From CAIZWU01 sp942492905 (lineage in GTDB: Bacteria; Verrucomicrobiota; Verrucomicrobiia; Verrucomicrobiales; V1-33): a stretch of 64,000 nucleotides of DNA. The DNA lies in the NCBI GenBank assembly GCA_942492905.1, contig OW818657.1, positions 1-64,000 of the forward strand, in the 5' to 3' direction. The notes beneath the pieces are model-generated. The model saw only the letters and a list, made by a program, of their open reading frames with translations, was not told the DNA's origin and ran no database searches. This document shows positions 1 to 12,684 of the stretch, in pieces (positions within the stretch are counted from its first letter, which is position 1; every line of letters begins with the position of its first letter). A program made the translations under genes and the position numbers.

Positions 1-50
1 AGTTTGCCATGGAGTGGGCTGGGTGTCCGGCGTGCAGTGTCCGAACGGGG

Positions 51-82
51 ACAGCCCGGCCACATTGCTGTGACCGGGCTGT
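51..82 (-). terminator. Hairpin just downstream of 5S rRNA, possible terminator or processing hairpin
   Basis: A perfect 9-bp inverted repeat (acagcccgg at 51-59, ccgggctgt at 74-82) starts four bases beyond the 3' end of 5S rRNA on the transcribed strand. No T-run follows it, so intrinsic termination is uncertain. It may instead protect or process the 3' end of the rRNA transcript. Confidence 0.35.
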
Positions 83-85
83 TAA

Positions 86-200
86 TCTGGCAACGACCTA
101 CTCTCGCGGGACCTGTCGTCCGACTACCATTGGCGCTGCGGCGTTTCACTTCCGTGTTCGGGATGGGAACGGGTGGTTCCACCGCGCTATGGTCACCAGA
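86..200 (-). rRNA. rrf: 5S ribosomal RNA
   Basis: Read on the minus strand, this starts TCTGGTGACCATAGCGCGG and continues with the standard 5S core (GGTGGAACC, then GGGATGG-type loops seen in complement, then the CGTAGGTCGTTGCCAGA-like 3' end). The terminal helix TCTGG/CCAGA closes at 200 and 86, giving about 115 nt, normal for 5S. It is the last gene of the rRNA operon. The 278-base spacer to 23S (201-478) shows no tRNA or other gene. Ends are estimated from the terminal stem. Confidence 0.93.
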
Positions 201-483
201 GGCAGGCCGGGCAATGCTCCATCATTGATGGATGGAAAGTCCGGGCTGTCCATGGGGGCCTTGGATCGCGGGGGAATTGGAAACGGATTTATGGGAAAGA
301 ACGGCAGCGGGGTGCTGCTGAAAGGGGAGTTTGCATGGTGGGGACGGTCACGGGGACCGGTTCACTGGCAACTGCATATGGGGTGTGGGAAAAAGATGGG
401 GAGTATTACGTTTATTCACCATTCCTTGGCTTGGGCTGCTTGCGCAGGTTGGGCGTTGGAGGAGGTAATAAGAAGAGTGGGGA

Positions 484-3340
<2,857 letters not shown>

Positions 3341-3487
3341 TCCCCGGCTCTCTTAAAGCCGGCGAAACCCATTCTTAATGTTCGCCGTAATTCTCCCAGG
3401 TATCATTTTCCAAGAGTGTTGATGTCTCAGTCCGCCCCTCAGGGCGGATGTTGATCCTGTATCATTTTCTTTATTACCCAATATGCA

Positions 3488-3500
3488 GTTGTCAAAGAAC
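3488..3500 (-). promoter_or_regulatory. BoxA-like antitermination element before 23S
   Basis: On the transcribed strand the spacer between tRNA-Ile and 23S reads GTTCTTTGACAAC. This resembles the boxA element (TGCTCTTTAACA in enterics, GTTCTTTGAAAACT in many other bacteria) that recruits NusB/S10 antitermination factors in rRNA operons. It is a motif match only. Confidence 0.5.
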
Positions 3501-3577
3501 CGGTTTCACCCGGTGATTCGTTTGTTTGATCTGGCTTGTTTTGCGTTTCCCTTCACCGTCCTTTGCCCCATTGCAAA

Positions 3578-3654
3578 TGGTGGACCCAGTTGGACTTGAA
3601 CCAACGACCCCCGCCTTATCAAGGCGGTGCTCTAACCAACTGAGCTATGGGTCC
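3578..3654 (-). tRNA. tRNA-Ile (GAT anticodon), CCA encoded
   Basis: The minus strand gives a full cloverleaf. The acceptor GGACCCA pairs with TGGGTCC, the D arm is AGCTCAGTTGGTTAGAGC, the anticodon loop TTGATAA carries GAT, and the T arm is GTTGG-TTCAAGT-CCAAC. The discriminator A is followed by a gene-encoded CCA at 3580-3578. It lies in the 16S-23S spacer, next to 23S. Confidence 0.97.
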
Positions 3655-3746
3655 ATGATTTGTGTCATGGATCGTGCACTCAGGTGGTTGCGATCGTTTG
3701 TTCGAGGTAAGCCCCATACCGGTGCTTTTTGGTTTGACCCAAAAAG

Positions 3747-3819
3747 TGGAGGCATGGGGATTCGAACCCCAGACATCCAGCTTGCAAAGCTGGCGCTCTA
3801 CCAACTGAGCTATACCCCC
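3747..3819 (-). tRNA. tRNA-Ala (TGC anticodon), no encoded CCA
   Basis: The minus strand begins GGGGGTATAGCTCAGTTGG and has anticodon TGC in loop TTTGCAA and a T arm of GGGG-TTCGAAT-CCCC. The acceptor GGGGGTA pairs with TGCCTCC and includes a G3:U70 wobble, the classic identity element for alanyl-tRNA synthetase. The discriminator A is followed by CTT, so CCA must be added after transcription, unlike the neighbouring tRNA-Ile. It is the first tRNA after 16S. Confidence 0.97.
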
Positions 3820-3855
3820 TGATTTTCAGGGCGTTCGCACGGGTGCGGGTGGGGT

Positions 3856-3886
3856 GGAATAAAAAATGACTGAATGGTGCGCTGCG
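3856..3886 (-). other. 16S processing stem, 3' (spacer) arm
   Basis: This spacer segment is nearly the reverse complement of the 16S leader at 5760-5790; pairing is broken only by single-base differences. In the precursor RNA the two arms would close a long helix around 16S, the expected RNase III substrate. Confidence 0.7.
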
Positions 3887-4062
3887 TCCTTGAAAGGAGC
3901 GGCTTATTAAGGTTGGTGCCGGCATTTCTGCTGAGGACTACCTTTGATTCCAACCAGCAAGCTGGCGAAAATCCGAAGGTATCGACCTGAACTGTCTCTA
4001 TTTTAAGTTCCGGGGTTGGGCTTGTTTCCAAGCTGTCCGGAACGGGCAGTTCTGATACTCCA

Positions 4063-5619
<1,557 letters not shown>

Positions 5620-5620
5620 G

Positions 5621-6256
5621 AATTGTTTGTATCATTCTGACCGATTACTTAAAACCAGTCGCAATGCTCAAATTAAAGTTTTGACGTTCACATCAACCAG
5701 ATCTTCACCCGGTTGACATGGACCGCGCTCCGAGGGCTTCACCCCTCTGTTCCCAAAAGCGCAGCGCACTATTTCAGTCATTTTTATTCCTGCAATAATT
5801 GGTCCGTTACTACTCCTTTTTGAACTTCCCTTTCAGGACACCCAATCCGGTTTTTCCCAGCCAATTAAAGCCAAATCTTGCAAAGAACTCCAGTTTCAGG
5901 GGGAAAAAATAGCCGCGGGTGAATCTCTTCACTCGCGACTGTCAGTTCCGACCGCTGATCGCCTTGTTTCGGGCGACCCCTTTCAATACCCCACCTCCAG
6001 AACTTCGCAACTCCTTTTCATTCCTTTTTTTGAATTTTCTTCCGGCCACGGGGCTTTCGCCCCCGCGCTCCCGGCCTTTCCACTCCCCTAACGCGGGTTG
6101 ATGCGGGGAAACCCTTCTTATTACATGTTAGGAAGCCCGCCGGGAAGCTCCTGGCGACCCGTTTCAAGGCGCCGGCCCCAAACCGGAGCCGATTTGATCC
6201 ATTCATTGCCGCTCCCTGCCAGGTTGCGGGAGGGTGATTCGGGGCTTAGCTGGGGG
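5621..6256. other. Intergenic: rRNA leader and antiporter upstream region
   Basis: There is no convincing gene in these 636 bases. The part nearest 16S is the transcribed leader of the rRNA operon (minus strand) and holds the 16S processing arm at 5760-5790. The rRNA promoter should lie beyond about 5790, but I cannot pick out a consensus -35/-10 pair. The remainder is upstream of the plus-strand antiporter gene. Short frames here lack coding character. Confidence 0.6.
5760..5790 (-). other. 16S processing stem, 5' (leader) arm
   Basis: This leader segment pairs with 3856-3886 in the spacer, with a shared core of cgcagcgcac plus cagtca plus a T-run and attcc. It forms the long-range helix expected around pre-16S rRNA. 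Confidence 0.7.
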
Positions 6257-8068
6257 ATGATGCTTGGTTATTCAGTGTTTTTTGCGGCTGGCGGAGGCGC
6301 CGAGGACCAATTTTTACTGGTCCTGACGCTGGCGCTGCTGCTCGCGGTGGGGACTTCCTTATTACTGGGGAAGGTGAAGTTGCCGCCCCTGCCCGGTTAT
6401 TTCCTGTGCGGCGTGTTGCTGGCGGTGTCCGGACTGGTGAATTTGAAGACAGGCAGTCCGGCGGCTGACTTGCTGGGCCAAATGGGCAATGTGGGGATTA
6501 TTCTGCTGATGTTCACCATCGGGCTGGAGTCTTCGCTTCACGAGCTGATGCAACTGCGCCGGACCGGGTTGGTGGCGGGGGTGGCGCAGCTGGGATTGAC
6601 GACGGCGCTGGCGGCGGCGGTGCTGGGTTGGCTCGGGATGAGCGGAGCAGCCCTGGCCCTGACTTCTTTTCTGGCGGCGCTTTCCTCCACCGCAGTGGGA
6701 TTGAAGTTGTTCCAGGATTTCGGGTTGGCGAACCATCCGGGAGCGAGGATGACCCTGGGGGTGGCTCTGCTACAGGATATCGCCGTGATTTTGCTATTGG
6801 TGCTGCTGCCGGGAATCACCAGCGGGTTGGATCTCGCGGAGGCGGCGAAATTGACCGGGATCCTGACCGTGAAGGGCTTGGTATTCCTGACTGCCGCGGC
6901 TTTCCTGAGCCGGTATGGCATTCCGCAATTGCTGCGGGTGGTGAGTCATTCGCGGAGCCGGGAATTGTTTACCCTGTCGGTGCTGGCCCTGTGCGCGGGA
7001 ATTGCCTCGATGGGGAGCCTGCTGGGCCTGAATTCCGCCCTGGGCGCCTTTGCGGCGGGGCTGGCGGTGAGCGGTTCGGTCTACAGTCACCGGATCATGG
7101 CGGAGGCGGTGACCTTCCGTGATTTTTTCCTGACGATCTTTTTTGTCTCGGTGGGGGCCTTTGTGGACGTGCCGTTTTTCCTCGGAAATTGGCACCTGCT
7201 GCTGGCGGGCGCGGCAGGGATTCTGGTGATCAAGGCGGCGCTGCTGACCCTGGCTGGGCGTTGGGGCGGAGTGCCGTTGCGGGGGGCCCTGTTATCCGGG
7301 ATCGCGCTGTCCGGGGTGGGGGAATTTGCTGTCGTAGTCGCGAACAAGGCGGCCGCCTCGGGGCTTTTGAGCCCGCTGGTGGTTCAAACGCTGCTGATTG
7401 AAGTGGTGCTGACACTGGGGCTGTCCCCCCTGATCATGCGGGTGGTCATTCCTGCCACGCGCCGTTGGGAGGTGGTCCGCAGCGGGACGGCCCAGAAACC
7501 GGAGAGCGGCAAGGATTTCAGCAAGCGGATGCGTGAGGTGCATGATCATGCGATTTTGTGTGGTTATGGGACGGTGGGGCGCATGGTGCATCAGGCCTTG
7601 GATCGACTCCAGATTCCGGTCGTGATCGTGGAACTGAATGCCCAGACCGCACGGCGCCTTATTAAGGAGGGACACTCGGTGCTGTTTGCGGATATTTCGC
7701 AGGCGGATACCCTGGAACTGGCTGGGGTAGAGCGGGCGCGGGTGATCGTGATCACCTTTCCTCACGTGGAACTGGCCCGGACGGCCCTGACCATTGCCAA
7801 GGAGCGGAATCCGAAGATCGCGACCCTGTGCCGGGCCCGGTTTCCCTCAGAGGTGGATGCGTTGCGGGAGGTGGATCCGGGGGGGATTGTCCATGATGAG
7901 CGCGAAGCCGGATTGGAAATGCTGCGGCTGTGCCTGACGGCGTATGACCGGCATGAGTCGGAGATCGAACTGGCGACCAGCAACCTGGAGGTGGCCGAGG
8001 AGCAGCAACCGCTACTGCCTCACCCGGCGCCGGGGGGATCTGCGCCAGGAGAGGAAGGGAAAGCTTGA
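6257..8068 (+). CDS. CPA2-family cation:proton antiporter with RCK/TrkA-N domain
   Basis: This is a 603-residue inner-membrane protein of the monovalent cation:proton antiporter-2 family (KefB/KefC/YbaL-like), which exchanges K+ or Na+ for protons. Residues about 10-410 hold around 12 hydrophobic segments, including the family-typical GFL-type start and an ALSSTAVGLKL stretch in the ion-binding core. Residues about 425-560 are a cytosolic Rossmann RCK domain beginning HAILCGYGTVGRMV (GxGxxG), which binds nucleotide and gates transport. The tail is charged and Pro/Gly-rich. I chose the ATG at 6257 because it directly precedes the first membrane segment; an in-frame ATG at 6098 would add an Arg/Pro-rich, non-membrane leader. 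It is a single gene convergent with the next. The exact ion is not deducible. Confidence 0.88.
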   Translation: MMLGYSVFFAAGGGAEDQFLLVLTLALLLAVGTSLLLGKVKLPPLPGYFLCGVLLAVSGLVNLKTGSPAADLLGQMGNVGIILLMFTIGLESSLHELMQLRRTGLVAGVAQLGLTTALAAAVLGWLGMSGAALALTSFLAALSSTAVGLKLFQDFGLANHPGARMTLGVALLQDIAVILLLVLLPGITSGLDLAEAAKLTGILTVKGLVFLTAAAFLSRYGIPQLLRVVSHSRSRELFTLSVLALCAGIASMGSLLGLNSALGAFAAGLAVSGSVYSHRIMAEAVTFRDFFLTIFFVSVGAFVDVPFFLGNWHLLLAGAAGILVIKAALLTLAGRWGGVPLRGALLSGIALSGVGEFAVVVANKAAASGLLSPLVVQTLLIEVVLTLGLSPLIMRVVIPATRRWEVVRSGTAQKPESGKDFSKRMREVHDHAILCGYGTVGRMVHQALDRLQIPVVIVELNAQTARRLIKEGHSVLFADISQADTLELAGVERARVIVITFPHVELARTALTIAKERNPKIATLCRARFPSEVDALREVDPGGIVHDEREAGLEMLRLCLTAYDRHESEIELATSNLEVAEEQQPLLPHPAPGGSAPGEEGKA

Positions 8069-8155
8069 CGGCAATGGGACGTGCCTTGGCCCCGGCTCGG
8101 CTCCCGACTCGTCTGTGGCAGAGTCAGGCTACGGGGCGGCGTTTCGGAAGAGGGT

Positions 8156-9211
8156 CTAATAGACGCCTTCCACGACCTTTTTCTCCAAGGCTCCGAACGG
8201 CCGCACATCACCGACCCCATCCCATGGGTATTTTTCGCAGGGGAGGCGGCGGATGGCTTCGTCACGCTCGAGGAAGCGGGGCATGAAGAACTCCTTGGTC
8301 AGGGTGGTCAATTCCACGCGGCCGTATTCGCCGTAGTCCATGACGCGGTCGGTTTGTTTTCCATCCACGATCCGGAGGACGGCGCGGGGCTGCGGGGAGT
8401 AATAAGTCACGCTGTAGCCATTGTCCTTGAGGGTGGCGGGCAGGCTGCAGGCGAGTCCCATCAGGGTATTGCCGTAAGTGGGGACGAACTGCGCTTTGTT
8501 TTCCAGCACTTCCTCGCTGAGGAAGCGGACCATCTGCGGGGTCATGCTGGTGCCGCCGCAGAAGCAGCCTTTGATGCCGTAACCGGGGATGGAAATGCGT
8601 TCGGCGAGGGCTTCGAGCAGGCGCGGGGTGGTGAAGAGGCAGGAAATGTTGCGGTGTTTGATGATCTCGACCGCCTGGTCGATGACGTGTTTCATGTATT
8701 GCTCCACCTCGTCGTATTTCTTGCGCACGATCAGTTTTTTCACGTAGCGCGGGTCAAGATCCACGAAATAACAGGAACCGCCGCGGTAGTTGGCGAGGTG
8801 CTCGATGGCGAGGCGGAGGCGGCGGGGGCCGGTGGGGCCGACCATCAGCCATTTGCCCCCGCGGGGGAAGTAGGTGTCGTCCAGGTTGTCGCCGAATTCC
8901 TCGTAGTCGACTTTGTAGTCATCCCAGCCGATGCGCTGCTTCGGCAAACCGGTGGTGCCGCCGGTTTCGAAGATGTTGAAGGGCCGGTCGCCAAAACCCT
9001 TGGGAACGAAACGCTCGTTTTGTTCGTCACGCAGCCAGTCGTCCTGGAAGTGGGGGAATTTGTTGATGTCCGAGAAAGTGGTGATTTCCTTCCGCGGGTC
9101 CCATCCGGCTTTGGCGGCCCAATCCAGCCAGAAGGGACAGCCGGTTTCCGGATTGAAGTGCCATTGAACCATCGCACGGAGATGGGCATCGAGATTTTCT
9201 GCGGGAGTCAT
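8156..9211 (-). CDS. AMP-binding (phenylacetate-CoA ligase-like) adenylate-forming protein
   Basis: This 351-residue protein resembles the PaaK-type branch of the adenylate-forming superfamily, which activates carboxylates as acyl-AMP. The phosphate-binding loop FETGGTTGLPKQRI is near residue 82, and a later GGTSMTPQMVRFLSEE segment matches the adenine-binding part of the fold. Full PaaK enzymes are about 430 residues; this one ends at RPFGALEKKVVEGVY, so the small C-terminal lid domain that helps the second (thioester) half-reaction seems reduced or missing. It may therefore only adenylate, or pass its product to a partner. No CoA-transfer or carrier gene is adjacent. The substrate is unknown. 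It is followed on the same strand only by the convergent antiporter. Confidence 0.75.
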   Translation of the reverse strand: MTPAENLDAHLRAMVQWHFNPETGCPFWLDWAAKAGWDPRKEITTFSDINKFPHFQDDWLRDEQNERFVPKGFGDRPFNIFETGGTTGLPKQRIGWDDYKVDYEEFGDNLDDTYFPRGGKWLMVGPTGPRRLRLAIEHLANYRGGSCYFVDLDPRYVKKLIVRKKYDEVEQYMKHVIDQAVEIIKHRNISCLFTTPRLLEALAERISIPGYGIKGCFCGGTSMTPQMVRFLSEEVLENKAQFVPTYGNTLMGLACSLPATLKDNGYSVTYYSPQPRAVLRIVDGKQTDRVMDYGEYGRVELTTLTKEFFMPRFLERDEAIRRLPCEKYPWDGVGDVRPFGALEKKVVEGVY

Positions 9212-9361
9212 GATGGGAAGGGAGAGTATGCGGAATACGTTGGAAAGGGAAAAAGGGACGGGACAGGAAACCCGGACATCCCGCGGCGCAAGGCATCGGA
9301 CGCACTGTGAAGGGGCGATCTGTCATGGTTTTTCCTCCGTCCATGGCCCGCCCGGCGCCGT

Positions 9362-10492
9362 TCACTTTCCGATTCCCCAAAAAAGCAGCACCAGATCCAT
9401 GATAAAAAGCAGCACGATGGCGGCCTCCAGCCAGAGCATGGCGCGATTATTCTGATCCTGTTTCAGCATTTCGTAGAGGCTGTCCAAGGTCCTGAGTTTT
9501 TCATCGATCGCCCGGTGCCAGTCCGCGAGGTGGAAAACCCGGGCGGTGTTTTCATAAACCCGGGCGAGGTGCCACTCGCCGAAAAACTTGGTGATATTCT
9601 GGAGTTCGTCACTGAAACGGGCCAAATCGATCCGCAGTTCCTTCAGTTCGTGCAACACGCCGGTTTTGCGGGGCCGCCGTTTTCCAGCCAGGTCGCGGTA
9701 GGCGCGCTCCAGGGCTTCGTCGATGTAAACATCATAAGCTTCGAGTTCCTCCAACTGCACATTGGCCAACTCCATGACGTAGAGGGTTTCCGCGAAGTCG
9801 GCCGGGTGATCAATGATCAGGGCGCCGTCCCAGTCCACCACCACCAGATCATGCCGGTAATAACTCAGCCAGTGGCTGGTGGATTCGGTGATTTCCTGAT
9901 CCGAAAGGCTGGCGGAGGAGTCCTCCCGGGTCAGGAGCGCGGCCACTGCGGCCCGGTTCTGCTGCAACCATTCCGCCGCCGGCATCGCGATGCCCGGGGA
10001 GTCGGCGTGGAGGCAAAATACCGTGTAGGCCTCACCCTCCGGCAAGCGCTCATGCGGGCGGATAGCGTGGCTGGCCAGTTCGTTCCGGGCTTTTTCGATG
10101 GTGGCTTTCACCCACGCATCGAGCTTTTCCCCCACATCAAAAACTGGGTCCTGCCAGCGGGCCAGATCCTCCAGGTTCTCCACCACAAAAGCCGTCCGCA
10201 GGGTGATGCTGAGTGCTCCGATCGGCAGGAGTTTGAGGGCGACTTGAAAGGTCACGTCCCTTCCGCCGATAGTGCGGTTCAGTTCCGGCAGAGCCGCCAT
10301 CAACGGGCGGAAAAAAACCTGCCCGCGGGGCCCGCGTTTCCGGGCATCGATTTGATAGGGCACCAAGAGCCCGCCCAGCAGGGAGGCGACCGGCTGGCGC
10401 TGCATGTCATACGCGAAATCAAAGGCGTAGAAATAAACCACCTCGCCGCTCAGCGGCCCGCAGCCGGCAGGGCGTGTGGTTTCCTCGTTCAC
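9362..10492 (-). CDS. RMND1/DUF155 (YagE) family membrane-anchored protein
   Basis: This 376-residue protein has a soluble body and one C-terminal membrane helix (AIVLLFIMDLVLLFWG) preceded by a helical stretch LDSLYEMLKQDQNNRAM. That arrangement, with a long predicted coiled/helical region and the LEAAIVLLFIMDL anchor at the very end, is the hallmark of the RMND1/Sif2 (DUF155) family. Eukaryotic members act in mitochondrial translation; bacterial function is unknown. The start codon is GTG at 10492; an ATG at 10500 is out of frame. It follows the secreted hydrolase gene by 90 bases on the same strand. The family call rests on the C-terminal pattern. Confidence 0.7.
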   Translation of the reverse strand: MNEETTRPAGCGPLSGEVVYFYAFDFAYDMQRQPVASLLGGLLVPYQIDARKRGPRGQVFFRPLMAALPELNRTIGGRDVTFQVALKLLPIGALSITLRTAFVVENLEDLARWQDPVFDVGEKLDAWVKATIEKARNELASHAIRPHERLPEGEAYTVFCLHADSPGIAMPAAEWLQQNRAAVAALLTREDSSASLSDQEITESTSHWLSYYRHDLVVVDWDGALIIDHPADFAETLYVMELANVQLEELEAYDVYIDEALERAYRDLAGKRRPRKTGVLHELKELRIDLARFSDELQNITKFFGEWHLARVYENTARVFHLADWHRAIDEKLRTLDSLYEMLKQDQNNRAMLWLEAAIVLLFIMDLVLLFWGIGK

Positions 10493-10582
10493 AGATCCAT
10501 CATGCCTTTTCCGCGGGGAAAGGCAATTTGGTTTCGGTGGCGATCCGGCGGGAGCTCCCTGCCGGGTTGATGGCTTTTCCCA

Positions 10583-12616
10583 TCAAGGGGCCGGTTTCAG
10601 CTCCCACTTTTCGCCGAAGAAATCCGCCGCAGCGATTTTTCCGGGGGCGCGGGCGTTGGGGGCTTGGTTCAGATCGATCACGGCCCAGTCGGGGAGCTTG
10701 GGGGTTTGGCGGGCGTTGTTGAGGTAGTCGTATTCCCGGAAGGTGAAGCTGCTGTTGAGCACGAGGTAACGCTCCGGGTTCAGCGGATTCGGGTAGATGC
10801 AGATAAGGGCGTGATCGGCGGCGGGGAAGGTCTTTTCGCCGGCTTTGATTTCGCTGCCGGTCCAGGAAATGGGGAGCTGCGCGGCGGTTTTGGCGATCAG
10901 GGAATTGGAGGAGGGATCGCCCCAGAGGATGAGGTTCGCGGATTTGATATCGTCTTCCGTGATGGCGATGTCGTCCTTCACCCGGGCGTCGCCGCGGAAG
11001 TGCCGCCGCCAGTGTTCGATGGCGCGGTCCAGCTCCGCCTTGGCCCAGGCTCCGGCTTTCTCACTGGCGGCTTGGCCGGTGGGGCGGACGAAGATGAACG
11101 AGTCCATGAAGGCATCGTCGATGGGGCCTTGGAGGTTGTGTTTTTTGATTAAGCCATTCCGGATAATGTTTCCCTCAACCCATTCACCATCAACGTTTTT
11201 GGCGAATGAAACCTGCAGACTCCCGTCGGATGGCAAGTCCGAATCAAATTCGAGAGCTAATTGGATTCCACTGAGTCCGGATATCTCCGTAAGTGTGACT
11301 GTTGGGGTCCCGTGTCCTAGCGAGGAGCCAGGCGGAAAATTCAAGGTGAAATGCTTAACATTTTCCAATTTAACCCGGAACAGAAGACCAGGCTCAATTG
11401 TCGCCACCGTGAAAGCAGGCTTCCAATGCTCGCCAAGCTCATCAATTCTCAGCCAAGCCGCCCGGTTATACTTTAAGGTCTGGGTTTCGATGCGCACAGT
11501 GGAAGGAATTTTCCGACCGGTTGTGGCTATCACGCCGATGAGCGTCTCGACCTTTTGTTTCGCCCCCGGCTCATATTTATGTGCGGTCTTCGGCCCGACG
11601 ATGTGGGTCAACTCCATGCCCTCCTTCTCCAGCGCTGCCGCCATCAGATCCGCCGCCTGTTTCTGTTTATCGATTTCTCCACTGTAGGCCACGGTGGGGA
11701 CATTGAAGAGATTTCCCGCCACGGCGGTGGCGTCGTAGAGGTTCCAGAGTTTCCGTTCCCACGGGTGGGGCTGGAGTTTTTCGCCTTGGAAAAAGTTGAG
11801 GAATTGTTCGGTCTCGCTGAAGCCGGCGCCGGGGTTGGCGGCGCACCATTGCCAGGCGTGGTGGGTGGCGAGGTGCCAGCAGGCGGCTCCGCCGAGGGAG
11901 AAACCGCGCACGATGACGCGGTCCTCGTCGATGCGGTAATCGCGCTTCACGGTTTCCAAGGCCTCGAAGAAATCCGTTTCGCCCGCGAAACGGGAGCCAT
12001 TGCAGTAACGGCCGTAGGGGTGGAGCACGAGGGTGTCCTGCGGAGCAAATTCGCCGCGGTCATGCTGGCGTTGGTGGATGAAGTCGAGTTCCGTCAGCTT
12101 CTCGCCGCGACCGTGGAACCAGCAGTCCAGCCGCCAACGGTAAGGCAGGTTTTTCTGGAATGATTCCGGCACCACCATGCCGAAGGGCTGGATGGAGCCG
12201 TCGATTTTGGATTGGTAACCGCGCGGCACGAGGCCAGAGTCCTCCAGCCATGGGGTTTTGTGATTGGCGAGGGCTTCCAGCCGGGAGAACCCTTCGCGGA
12301 GCTGGGCGTTCCCCCATTCCGCCTGTTTGGCGTCGTAGAATTCATCAAACCGCAGCGCCCAATCGACCGCCTTGTGGAAGATCTGCACGTCCGGCAGGTA
12401 GCGGAGCAGATCCGGCTTTTCTTTCAATTGCCCCTGCACGTCGGCGATGGCGGCACCGAGCCGCTGGCACTCGGCCGTCAGCATGGTCCGCATTTCGTCA
12501 GGAATCGGCACGCCTGCGGGAGGAATGCGGCGGACGTTTTCTGCCAGGTTGTCCGCCACGCCATCGGCCCGGGCGGAGATGCAGGTGAGCAGGAGGAGGC
12601 AGAGCAGGCGTTTCAT
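10583..12616 (-). CDS. Secreted alpha/beta hydrolase, prolyl-oligopeptidase-like
   Basis: This 677-residue exported protein has a Sec signal peptide (MKRLLCLLLLTCISARA). The catalytic core is an alpha/beta hydrolase with nucleophile elbow GFSLGG (Ser240) inside VIVRGFSLGGAACWHLA; a likely acid (SGEID) and histidine (TAHKYEP) follow. It resembles the peptidase-S9/esterase-like enzymes common in Verrucomicrobiota and Planctomycetota, with a C-terminal beta-rich region of about 250 residues. The start at 12616 was chosen for the signal peptide. It lies 68 bases downstream of the sensor kinase on the same strand, so it may be co-transcribed. A stretch inside the gene (about 11130-11540) is visibly poorer in GC than the rest. 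The substrate (peptide or ester) is not predictable. Confidence 0.75.
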   Translation of the reverse strand: MKRLLCLLLLTCISARADGVADNLAENVRRIPPAGVPIPDEMRTMLTAECQRLGAAIADVQGQLKEKPDLLRYLPDVQIFHKAVDWALRFDEFYDAKQAEWGNAQLREGFSRLEALANHKTPWLEDSGLVPRGYQSKIDGSIQPFGMVVPESFQKNLPYRWRLDCWFHGRGEKLTELDFIHQRQHDRGEFAPQDTLVLHPYGRYCNGSRFAGETDFFEALETVKRDYRIDEDRVIVRGFSLGGAACWHLATHHAWQWCAANPGAGFSETEQFLNFFQGEKLQPHPWERKLWNLYDATAVAGNLFNVPTVAYSGEIDKQKQAADLMAAALEKEGMELTHIVGPKTAHKYEPGAKQKVETLIGVIATTGRKIPSTVRIETQTLKYNRAAWLRIDELGEHWKPAFTVATIEPGLLFRVKLENVKHFTLNFPPGSSLGHGTPTVTLTEISGLSGIQLALEFDSDLPSDGSLQVSFAKNVDGEWVEGNIIRNGLIKKHNLQGPIDDAFMDSFIFVRPTGQAASEKAGAWAKAELDRAIEHWRRHFRGDARVKDDIAITEDDIKSANLILWGDPSSNSLIAKTAAQLPISWTGSEIKAGEKTFPAADHALICIYPNPLNPERYLVLNSSFTFREYDYLNNARQTPKLPDWAVIDLNQAPNARAPGKIAAADFFGEKWELKPAP

Positions 12617-12684
12617 GGAGGCGTCAGGATGACTGACCGGAAACGCGGGGTCAAGCCACGGCCTTCCAAATCTCCGTCCACCGC

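Noticed and set aside
8081..9310. 409-codon plus-strand frame
   Set aside because: It is antisense to the AMP-binding gene, which has clear adenylate-forming motifs; the opposite protein has only low-complexity Gly/Val/His character.
9515..10570. 351-codon plus-strand frame
   Set aside because: It is the antisense shadow of the RMND1-family gene, without domains.
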